This document shows positions 52,274-60,958 of a stretch of 64,000 nt of DNA, piece by piece. A program made the position numbers and the translations under genes. The notes under the pieces are model-generated. The model was not told where the DNA came from and ran no database searches. It saw nothing but the letters and a program-made list of their open reading frames with translations. Each line of letters opens with the position of its first letter. Position 1 is the stretch's first letter. The stretch lies in the NCBI GenBank assembly GCA_022820805.1, contig JAJEEV010000043.1, positions 178,427 through 242,426 of the forward strand, in the 5' to 3' direction. This DNA comes from Acidimicrobiia bacterium (lineage in GTDB: Bacteria; Actinomycetota; Acidimicrobiia; Acidimicrobiales; Aldehydirespiratoraceae).

Positions 52274-53026
52274 ATGGGGCGATTCGACGGCAAGGCTGCG
52301 CTGATCACCGGGGCGGCGTCGGGGATGGGGCAGGCGGTGGCGGTCCGTCTGGCCGCCGAGGGGGCCGAGGTGTTCGGGGTGGACGTGAACGACGCTGGCC
52401 TGGCCGAGACCGCTTCGGCGGTTGCCGAGTCGGGAGGCCGGATCGAGACCCAGCACTGCGACCTGCGGTCGGTCGCCGACTGCCGGGATGCCGCCGCCGG
52501 CTGCGTGGACGCCTTCGGGCGCATCGACGTGCTCGGCAACATCGCGGGGCTCTCCTGGCAGGACCGTGTGGAGGACGTGACCGAGGAGGGCTGGGACCTC
52601 ATGTTCGATGTGAACGTGAAGGGCTTGTTCTTCCTGACCCAGGCCGCGCTCCCCCACCTGCTGGCCTCCGGCGGCAACATCGTCAACATCGCCTCCAATG
52701 CCGGGCTACAGGGATTGGCCTACACCTCCCACTACTGCGCCACCAAGGGCGCGGTGGTGCAGTTGACCAAGGCCCTGGCCATGGAGCTGGCCAAGACGCC
52801 GGTGCGGGTCAACGCCATCGCCCCCGGCGGCGTCGACACGCCCATGACGCGGAACTACCGGCAGGTGGACGAGCCCGACCGGCACCTCCTTCGCCGGATG
52901 ATTGCCTTCAAGCCGATGAGCCGGCCCGAGCACATCGCCGCCCTGTTCGCGTTAGTGGCCTCCGACGAATGCCCCGGAGTCCACGGCGCCATCATCAGCG
53001 TCGACGGGGGCCTCACCACCGGCTAG
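52274..53026 (+). CDS. Short-chain dehydrogenase/reductase
   Basis: A 250-residue Rossmann-fold oxidoreductase of the classical SDR type. Cofactor motif GAASGMG, NNAG-like NIAG, catalytic Ser in IASNAG region, and YCATK with the catalytic Tyr and Lys. It ends with the common GAIISVDGGLTTG. Asp in DVNDAGLAE after strand 2 favours NAD over NADP. Substrate unknown; members act on alcohols, steroids or 3-oxoacyl groups. It stands alone on this strand. Confidence 0.88.
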   Translation: MGRFDGKAALITGAASGMGQAVAVRLAAEGAEVFGVDVNDAGLAETASAVAESGGRIETQHCDLRSVADCRDAAAGCVDAFGRIDVLGNIAGLSWQDRVEDVTEEGWDLMFDVNVKGLFFLTQAALPHLLASGGNIVNIASNAGLQGLAYTSHYCATKGAVVQLTKALAMELAKTPVRVNAIAPGGVDTPMTRNYRQVDEPDRHLLRRMIAFKPMSRPEHIAALFALVASDECPGVHGAIISVDGGLTTG

Positions 53027-53063
53027 CCGGCGCCGCTGCTGTCCCCGGACTCGCCGTCGACCG

Positions 53064-54590
53064 TCACTCCACGAGCCGGGCCCGGCGGCCGTCGATCCCG
53101 CCGAAGAACTGGGCTGCGGCTTTCTGGACACCGCTGGACCAGGTCGGGTAGGCATGCGACGTCTGGGCCAGGCGGCCCGCGAACGCCCTGGTGCGCATGG
53201 CCAGCACGACCTCCTGGATCATCTCGCCGGCGCGGGGGGCGACGATGGTTGCTCCCAGGATGCGGCCCCCGCCCGCGTTGCGCAGCAGTCGCCGGGGCCC
53301 GGCCACGATGGCGATGAAGCCGTCGGTGCGGCCGTCGGTGACGGCCCGGTCCACCTCGGCCAGCGGCAGGCACGCCACCCGGCTGCCGGGCGGCGCCTGG
53401 CTCGGGATCACGCCCACCGACGCCACCTCCGGGTCGGTGAACACCACCCTGGGCACCAGCCCCGACCGGAACCTTCCCCGCAGACCCTTGCCCAGCGCGT
53501 TGCCCGCCGCGATCCGCCCCATCTCGTCGGCGCCGTGCGACAGCATCATGGTGGCGAAGTGCTCCCGCCGGCCCGAGGCGCGAAGCAGAGACGATTCTCC
53601 TCCCCGTCCTCTTCTTCCTCCCCGCGGCCAGACACCGCGAAGCGGTCTCGGCTGCAGTGGCTTCCCGCACCGCCAGGAGGCGACATCGCCGGCCGCGTAG
53701 ACGCCCTTCACCGAGGTCTCGAGCCTCTCGTCGGTGAGGACATGGCCAGACCACTCGCTCAGCTTGAATCTCATCTCCTCGAGTCCCAGACCCTCGGTGG
53801 CAGGTGCCCGGCCTGCAGCCACCAGGAGCCGTTCCACCAGCACCCTCTCGTGCCGCCGGTGGCACGACACCGCGTAGGGGCCGCGGTTCGGTCCGTCCAC
53901 GCGGCTGGCGGCTTCGATTCGTTCGACGTGCGAGCTGCGCCGCACCGTCACGCCCAGTCGTTGCAGCGCCTCCCTCACCAGGCGGGCCGCTTCGGGTTCC
54001 TCTCCGGCGAGCAACTGGCTGCCGGACTCGAAGAGGGTGACCTCCACTCCGAGGAGGGCGAAAGCCTGGGCCAGCTCGCAGCCGGTGGGTCCTCCGCCGA
54101 TGATGCCCAGCGACTCCGGGGCCTCGCTGAGGTCGAACACGGTCTCGTTGGTGAGCGGCCCGGTCTCGGCCAGGCCCGCGATGCCGTCGGGCAGCGACGG
54201 CTGCGAGCCGGTGGCCAGGACGATCCGGGGCGCGGTGATGCGCCGCTCCCCCACCGCGACGGTGTCATGGGTGACCAGGCGGGCCCGGCCCTCGATGACG
54301 GTGACTCCCTCGGCCCGCAGCACCTCGGCCGACTCGGTGGCCGCGATGTGCTCGACGGTGGAGCGAACCCGGGCCATCGCGTCGCTGAAGCCAAGCCCGT
54401 CGCGGGCCGCGGCCAGCAGGGTCTTGGACGGCACGCAGCCGGTGAACGTGCAGTCCCCGCCGGGAGCCTGGTCGCTGATGAGGGCGACATCGGCGCCGGC
54501 CCAGAGCGCGGCCCGCACCGCGCCCAGCCCGGCCGCGCCGCCGCCCACCACGATCAGGTCGTGGTCCATCATCGGGCCCCGCCGAACCAT
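53064..54590 (-). CDS. Flavin disulfide oxidoreductase (dihydrolipoamide dehydrogenase/mercuric reductase-like)
   Basis: A 508-residue FAD/NAD(P)-dependent enzyme. FAD motif VVGGGAAGLGAV, redox-active disulfide GGDCTFTGCVPSKTL, NAD motif IIGGGPTGCELAQAFALLG and a C-terminal HAYPTWSSG, where mercuric reductase-like enzymes have HAHPT. After the second FAD motif (YAAGDVAS, near residue 310) comes an unusual run of about 40 Arg/Gly/Pro-rich residues (PLRGVWPRGGRRGRGG and on) not expected in this fold. The ATG at 54590 is supported by TAGGGT ending 6 nt upstream. Physiological substrate unknown. Confidence 0.82.
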   Translation of the reverse strand: MVRRGPMMDHDLIVVGGGAAGLGAVRAALWAGADVALISDQAPGGDCTFTGCVPSKTLLAAARDGLGFSDAMARVRSTVEHIAATESAEVLRAEGVTVIEGRARLVTHDTVAVGERRITAPRIVLATGSQPSLPDGIAGLAETGPLTNETVFDLSEAPESLGIIGGGPTGCELAQAFALLGVEVTLFESGSQLLAGEEPEAARLVREALQRLGVTVRRSSHVERIEAASRVDGPNRGPYAVSCHRRHERVLVERLLVAAGRAPATEGLGLEEMRFKLSEWSGHVLTDERLETSVKGVYAAGDVASWRCGKPLQPRPLRGVWPRGGRRGRGGESSLLRASGRREHFATMMLSHGADEMGRIAAGNALGKGLRGRFRSGLVPRVVFTDPEVASVGVIPSQAPPGSRVACLPLAEVDRAVTDGRTDGFIAIVAGPRRLLRNAGGGRILGATIVAPRAGEMIQEVVLAMRTRAFAGRLAQTSHAYPTWSSGVQKAAAQFFGGIDGRRARLVE

Positions 54591-54614
54591 GGCCAGACCC
54601 TACGGCGAGGCAGT

Positions 54615-55447
54615 TCAGCTGTGGGCTTCGTCCAGGGCGGCGCGGAACTCCGCCACCAGGGCGGCCACACCGTCGGGACCGGCGCCCTCCAGCATCCGGG
54701 TGACCACAGCCGAGCCGACCACCGCCCCGTCAGCGATCTCGCAGACCTCGGCGGCCTGCGCCGGCGTGCCCACACCGACCCCCACCAGCACGGGCAGGTC
54801 GGTGACCGCCTTGAGGCGGGCGGCCGTGCCGGTCGCGCTGGCGGCCAGCGCCTCGCGCACCCCGGTGATGCCCATGAGGCCCACGCTGTAGACGAAGCCC
54901 CGGGATCGGGCGCAGATCCGGGGCAGGCGCTTGTCGGGAGCGGTCGGCGCGGCCAGCAGGACCGTCTCAACTCCCGCCGTGTCGGCGTGCTCGGCCCACT
55001 CCCCCACTTCCTCCAGGGGAAGGTCAGGCAGTATGCAGCCGCTGACACCGGCGTCGGCCAGCGACGAGGCGAACCGCTCGTAGCCCATGTGGTGGGCGAT
55101 GTTGACGTAGGTCATCACCGCGGTCGGCACGCCGATGTCGGCTGCGGCCCCCCGCAATGCGGCCAGGATCGACTGCGGGGTGGCGCCCTGCGAGAGAGCC
55201 CGGTCGTTGGCCTGCTGGATGACGGTTCCGTCCATCACCGGGTCCGAGAACGGCACCCCGACCTCGATGGCGTCGGCTCCGGCCGCGGCCACCGCGCAGA
55301 TGGTCTCCAGCCAGTCGTCGCCGAGGCCGCCGGTGAGATAGGGCACGAAACACTTCCCGCCGGCGCGGCGGCGGCCCCGGAGGGCGCTCTCCAGCGGCCC
55401 CCAGCTGTGGTCGGTCACCCCTGACGGGGCGGCTTCGCCGGGTGCCG

Positions 55448-55451
<4 letters not shown>
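54615..55451 (-). CDS. trpA: Tryptophan synthase alpha subunit
   Basis: Cleaves indole-3-glycerol phosphate to indole, which is channelled to TrpB. A 278-residue TIM barrel: FVPYLTGG, the catalytic Glu in [16 protein letters not shown], and catalytic Asp in [11 protein letters not shown]. The phosphate-binding region is [14 protein letters not shown] overlaps the trpB stop (GTGA). It ends the trpF-trpB-trpA unit. trpC and trpD are not in the window. Confidence 0.96.
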
Positions 55452-56607
<1,156 letters not shown>

Positions 56608-56611
<4 letters not shown>

Positions 56612-57300
56612 AGGTCCTGTTCCCAGTCGTAGGGGCCGGGACTGGCGTCTTGCTGAGGCTCTGTGTCCGCGGGCGGACTGTGGTCGGCGCGCTTGCTCGG
56701 GGCCGCCTTGGCCGCCTCGATGAAGGCCCGCAGCCGGGTCGGGTCCTTGCGGCCCGGCTGGCTCTCCACGCCGCTGGCCACATCCACTCCCCACGGCTGC
56801 ACGCGGCGGATGGCTCCCGCGACGTTGCCGGCGTCGAGGCCGCCGGCCAGGATCAGCCGGTGACCGGCCAGCGGCGCGCCCTCCGCCAGCGACCAGTCGA
56901 ACACCTCGCCGGAGCCGGGCCGTTCGTTGTCGATCATCACCGCGTCGGCGCCGTAGGCCCCCAGGTGCTGGAGGCCCTCATGGCCCGGCGGGAACACCTT
57001 GATGGTCACCGGCACCCGCTCGGCCACCCATGCAGTGTCCTCGGGCGACTCGTGGCCGTGCAGCTGGGCCGCTCCCAGGCGGGCCTCGGAGGTCATCTTC
57101 ACCACCCGCGATGCCATCTCGTTGCGGAACACCCCCACGCTGAGAACGTCGCTGGGCAGGCGCCGGACTATTTCCCGCACCCGGTCCAGCGACATCTGGC
57201 GGGGCGAGGGTGCGAATATGAACCCCACGGCGTCGGCGCCCATGGCCACTGCCAGCAGCGCGTCATCCTCGCTGGTCGTGCCGCAGATCTTCACGAACAC
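56608..57300 (-). CDS. trpF: Phosphoribosylanthranilate isomerase
   Basis: Third step of the branch from anthranilate, 230 residues. Begins [14 protein letters not shown] with the catalytic Cys, with the catalytic Asp in [24 protein letters not shown] and GVDVASGVE bind phosphate. It carries an extra charged tail of about 30 residues ([15 protein letters not shown]) beyond the barrel. GTG start with TAGCGT ending 6 nt upstream; this is the probable promoter of trpFBA. Confidence 0.95.
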
Positions 57301-57368
57301 GCCCCGACGCTACTTGCTGCCGGCCCGGCGCGGCCTGATAGCGCGGGCCGACCGCGCCGCCCGGCCTC

Positions 57369-57908
57369 TCAGCGCATCGGGCCGCCCCGGCTGCGGATGA
57401 GCACGACGAACGGTGACAGCACGAACAGCAGCACCGACAGTCCCAGCAGCAGCAGCCCGAGCCGCAGCAGGACGAATCCCCCTGCCATCACACCGAAGAT
57501 CACCGCGAATATGCCGATCACGAACGCGGCCGGCGCGCCGAGGCGCATCCAGCCCGGAAGGTCGCCCTCAGTGATGGGCCGGTCATCGGCATCGACGCCG
57601 GCCTCGGAGTCGTCGTACACGAAGTCGACGTCCTCGTCGCGGGGTCGGGCCGCCTGCCCATACTCCGGCGTGGGGCGCGGCTGGGGCTCGGGTCGCGCCG
57701 GCGGGGTCAGGCGGCGGTCGACGGCGGCCCGCGAGTCGGAGTCGGACAGCATCTCCCAGGCCAGGTTGATGCGGCGCATCTGCTCGTCGGCCGCGGGATC
57801 GTCGCCCCGGACGTCGGGATGGTTGCGCCGGGCCAGAGCTACGTAGGCCCGCCTGATCTCCTCGGTGGGAGCGTCGCGGGCCACGCCCAGCACCGCGTAC
57901 GGATCCAT
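57369..57908 (-). CDS. J-domain protein with two C-terminal membrane segments
   Basis: A 179-residue protein. The N-terminal J domain (DPYAVLGVARDAPTEEIRRAY to about residue 65) contains the HPD motif (NHPDV) that activates DnaK ATPase. A disordered Pro/Arg/Asp linker follows. Two hydrophobic segments near the C-terminus (AAFVIGIFAVIFGVMAGGF and LGLLLLGLSVLLFVLSPF) anchor it so that the J domain faces the cytoplasm. ATG with TACCAT ending 6 nt upstream. Client unknown. Confidence 0.85.
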   Translation of the reverse strand: MDPYAVLGVARDAPTEEIRRAYVALARRNHPDVRGDDPAADEQMRRINLAWEMLSDSDSRAAVDRRLTPPARPEPQPRPTPEYGQAARPRDEDVDFVYDDSEAGVDADDRPITEGDLPGWMRLGAPAAFVIGIFAVIFGVMAGGFVLLRLGLLLLGLSVLLFVLSPFVVLIRSRGGPMR

Positions 57909-57978
57909 CGTGCCATGGTAAGAGGCCGAGCGAATAGGTGCGTGACTCCGGCACACACGGCGCGAGGCCGTGGCCCGA

Positions 57979-58012
57979 GCGGCCCGTGAGCGCAGCGAAC
58001 AAGAGCGGGAAC
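57979..58012 (-). repeat. 34-bp dispersed repeat, copy 2 (inverted)
   Basis: Exact reverse complement of 22907-22940. On the plus strand it reads with CCCGTGAGCGCAGCGAAC in the middle. It lies in the 183-bp gap between the J-domain gene start and the ygfZ stop. The 18-bp repeat at 57920-57937 is 41 bp to its left. Confidence 0.75.
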
Positions 58013-58091
58013 GACACCGTCCCGCAGCGACCGGCTCTCGCCTGTCCGCGTGGCCCTAAGCGCGCCGGCTGCCTCGGAGTGCCGCGCTCCC

Positions 58092-58958
58092 CTACGGGTT
58101 GGACGCGGCCGGTGGCGTGGCCAGCACGGTTGCCGGCATTCCGGCGACGATCGCTTCAGCGGGCGGCTCCACCCGTCGGTGGACCGGCGCCAGCGCCACC
58201 GTCCCGGTCGCCTCCGGCGCGGCCGAGGTGACCGCTCCCACCGGCTGGCCGTCAACGGCCACCTCGGCACCGGGCGGCACCTCTGCGTCGCCGTGAATCT
58301 GCACGAGACGCACCGGCCGGGGCACATTGCCGCCCCGGCTGTCGATGCGGGCCACCAGTTCCTGGCCGGTGTAGCACCCCTTGGTGAAGCTCACCGACGT
58401 CTCCACCAACCCGGAGATCTCGGCCGGGATGGTGCGCTCGGTCAGCTCGCGGCCCATCGCCGGCCAACCGGCCCTGATGCGGGCCGCCTCCAGATGCCCG
58501 GGACCGCCGACGGCCAGCCCGGGCGGCGGCTCGACGTCGGGACCGAGGAGGTCGATGCCGTCGAAGCCGGGCCACTCGACGCCTGCCCGCACCTTGGCAT
58601 CGACGCCGTCGAGGGCCGCGCCGGCGGCCTGCGGTCCGCGAACGGACAGCATCCTCCACCCCTGGAGGCTCTCGAAGGAGACGTCGACCCGGAGCCGGAA
58701 CCGCTCCAGCCGGGCGACGAGCGCCTCCCCGAAGCCTGCGTCGACGTCTAGCACGAAGCTGCCGTCGGCGCCGCGGGTGAGCCGGAACCAGGCGTCCACC
58801 TTGCCCTGCGGTGCCAGCACCAGCGACCAGGCGGATGCTCCTGGGGACACGGCCTCGACGTCCTGGGAGATCTGTCCCTGCAAGTACGCCGCCGCGTCCG
58901 CGCCGGTGACGAGGACGGCGTCTCTCGGCGCCAGTGTTGCGACGGAGCCCGCCGTCAC
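58092..58958 (-). CDS. ygfZ: Folate-binding YgfZ/GcvT-like protein
   Basis: A 288-residue tetrahydrofolate-binding protein of the YgfZ family, which helps assemble or repair certain Fe-S enzymes. The diagnostic motif is KGCYTGQE (near residue 202), with LQGQISQDV near the N-terminus. The GTG overlaps the trpE stop (GTGA), so it is coupled to tryptophan synthesis in expression, perhaps by operon chance. Third gene of hisI-trpE-ygfZ. Confidence 0.88.
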   Translation of the reverse strand: MTAGSVATLAPRDAVLVTGADAAAYLQGQISQDVEAVSPGASAWSLVLAPQGKVDAWFRLTRGADGSFVLDVDAGFGEALVARLERFRLRVDVSFESLQGWRMLSVRGPQAAGAALDGVDAKVRAGVEWPGFDGIDLLGPDVEPPPGLAVGGPGHLEAARIRAGWPAMGRELTERTIPAEISGLVETSVSFTKGCYTGQELVARIDSRGGNVPRPVRLVQIHGDAEVPPGAEVAVDGQPVGAVTSAAPEATGTVALAPVHRRVEPPAEAIVAGMPATVLATPPAASNP

Positions 58959-60508
58959 CGCCCGGTCGCCTTCCTGCGGCTCTCGGTCATCCGTCTGGCT
59001 GCGGGAACCGCGGCCAGGAGCGCCCCGGCCTTGTTGACGCACTCGGCGTGCTCCTCCGCTGGCACCGAGTCGGCGACGATGCCCGCGCCGGCCTGCACCG
59101 AGGCCCGGCCGTCGCGGACCAGCATGGTGCGGATGGTGATGGCGGTGTCGATGTTGCCCGAGAAGTCGAGGTAGCCGACCACGCCCGCGTAGGGGCCGCG
59201 CTTGACCGGCTCGAGTTCGTCGATGATCTCCATGGCCCGAACCTTCGGGGCTCCCGAGACGGTCCCCGCGGGCAGTGTGGCCCGGAGCACGTCGATGGGC
59301 GTGGCACCGTCGGCCAGTCGTCCCGACACCTGCGATGTGAGGTGCATGACGTGGCTGTAGTGCTCCAGAGTCATCATCTCGTCGAGGTTCAGGGTTCCGA
59401 AGTCCACCACCCTGCCGACGTCGTTGCGGGCCAGGTCGACGAGCATCACGTGCTCGGCAACCTCCTTGGGGTGCTCTGCCAGCTCGGCGGCCAGGCGGCG
59501 GTCCTCGGCGTCGGTGCGGCCCCGGCGCCTGGTGCCCGCGATGGGCCGGCTGATGACCTTGCCGTCGAGGAGCTTCACCATCGGCTCGGGCGACCCGCCG
59601 ACCACCTCGAGGCCCTCGTGGCGCAGGAAGTACATGTAGGGGCTGGGGTTGACCTGGCGCAGCACCCGGTAGGCGTCGAAGGCGTCGGCGTCCAGGTCGA
59701 AGTCGAAGCGCTGGGAGAGCACCACCTGGAACACGTCGCCGGCGAAGATGTGCTCGCGGGCCGTCTCGACCGCCTGGGAGTACAGCTCCAACCCCATGGT
59801 GGAGGTGGTCTCCACCGACTCGCGCGTCGCCTCGCCGGCGGGTTCGGGCGGCGCCACCAGGGGCTCGTCGAGGGGCTTGGCGCCGTCGGCCGCGATTGCC
59901 TCGACCCGCAGCACCGCCTCGTAGTAGAGGCGGTCGATGAGCCGGTCGTCGGCGCCGGGGGGAACCAGCACGTTGGAGATGAGGGTCGCCCGCTGGCGCC
60001 AGTGGTCGTACACGGCCAGCTCGCCGATCATGGACATCACCGCGTCGGGGTGTCCCGAGTCGTCGACGGGAACGTCGGGCAGGTGCTCCACCTCGCGCAC
60101 CACGTCGTATCCGAGGAACCCGACCAGGCCGCCATGCAACGGCGGCAGCCCCGCTATAGACGGGGCCCGGTAATGGTCGAGCAGCACCTCCAGCGCGGCG
60201 AGCATTCCCCGATCGCGGGGAATGTCGACCCCGAGATGGCCGGTCACCTCCACCGTGGGACCGCGGGCCACCAGCGTCGCGATGGGGTTGCGGCCCATGA
60301 ACGACCAGCGGCTCCAGCGTTCGCCATGCTCCACCGACTCGAGCAGGAAGCCGTCTCCGGGCCCGACCACGCGGGCGAAGGCGGCCACCGGGGTGGTCAG
60401 GTCGGCCAGCGCGTCCCGCCACACCGGGACCACCCGGTAGGAGCGGGCCAGCTCGCGGAACTCCTCGGGCGCGGGCTGGTGCATCGACCCGGCCCGGCTG
60501 TCAGCCAC
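58955..60508 (-). CDS. trpE: Anthranilate synthase component I
   Basis: Makes anthranilate from chorismate, with ammonia from TrpG (not in the window). A 517-residue chorismate-binding enzyme. Catalytic and metal regions: [55 protein letters not shown] and [15 protein letters not shown]. The N-terminal [16 protein letters not shown] is the tryptophan feedback site motif. GTG at 60508 overlaps the hisI gene by 8 bases. No leader peptide with Trp codons is seen upstream. Confidence 0.96.
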   Translation of the reverse strand: MADSRAGSMHQPAPEEFRELARSYRVVPVWRDALADLTTPVAAFARVVGPGDGFLLESVEHGERWSRWSFMGRNPIATLVARGPTVEVTGHLGVDIPRDRGMLAALEVLLDHYRAPSIAGLPPLHGGLVGFLGYDVVREVEHLPDVPVDDSGHPDAVMSMIGELAVYDHWRQRATLISNVLVPPGADDRLIDRLYYEAVLRVEAIAADGAKPLDEPLVAPPEPAGEATRESVETTSTMGLELYSQAVETAREHIFAGDVFQVVLSQRFDFDLDADAFDAYRVLRQVNPSPYMYFLRHEGLEVVGGSPEPMVKLLDGKVISRPIAGTRRRGRTDAEDRRLAAELAEHPKEVAEHVMLVDLARNDVGRVVDFGTLNLDEMMTLEHYSHVMHLTSQVSGRLADGATPIDVLRATLPAGTVSGAPKVRAMEIIDELEPVKRGPYAGVVGYLDFSGNIDTAITIRTMLVRDGRASVQAGAGIVADSVPAEEHAECVNKAGALLAAVPAARRMTESRRKATGR

Positions 60509-60875
60509 CGTCAGCGGGAGAAGAGCCGTCGAAGGCCCGGAAGAAGCACGAGTACCTCCCGGTGTGGCAGGCGCCGTCGCCGTCCTGGTCCACGACGAAC
60601 AGCAGCGTGTCGCCGTCGCAGTCGTAGTAGGCCTCCCGCACCCACTGCCGCTCGCCGGAGGTCTCGCCCTTGCGCCACACCTCCCGGCGGGAGCGGCTCC
60701 AGAACACTGTCCGGCCCTCGGCCAGGGTCAGGGCCAGGGTCTCGGCGCTCATCCAGGCCATCATCAGCACGGCCCGGGTGGAGGCGTCCTGCACGATGGC
60801 GGGCACCAGCCCGTCGGCGTCGTACTTGACGGCCGACAGAGCCTCGTCGCTGGCGGTGATCGTCACCCCACTCAC
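60501..60875 (-). CDS. hisI: Phosphoribosyl-AMP cyclohydrolase
   Basis: Third step of histidine synthesis, 124 residues. Metal-binding motif [15 protein letters not shown], plus [13 protein letters not shown] with two of the zinc-binding cysteines; [16 protein letters not shown] is the substrate-binding part. GTG start with TAGGCT ending 7 nt upstream. It leads the hisI-trpE-ygfZ unit, a joining of His and Trp genes also seen in other actinobacteria. Confidence 0.95.
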   Translation of the reverse strand: MSGVTITASDEALSAVKYDADGLVPAIVQDASTRAVLMMAWMSAETLALTLAEGRTVFWSRSRREVWRKGETSGERQWVREAYYDCDGDTLLFVVDQDGDGACHTGRYSCFFRAFDGSSPADGG

Positions 60876-60958
60876 ACCTGCCAGCCTAAAGGGCTCCCCT
60901 GGCCGCGGGGCCGACGCCCCCGCGCTATGTCAACTCGTGCCGAAAATGTTGACCTCCA

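Noticed and set aside
53154..55424. 756-codon plus-strand open frame opposite the disulfide reductase and trpA
   Set aside because: It crosses two well-supported genes and shows no motif; it is a frame-bias artefact.
60509..60958. Tryptophan attenuator ahead of trpE
   Set aside because: trpE is overlapped by hisI, whose start appears leaderless; there is no leader peptide with Trp codons or terminator hairpin.
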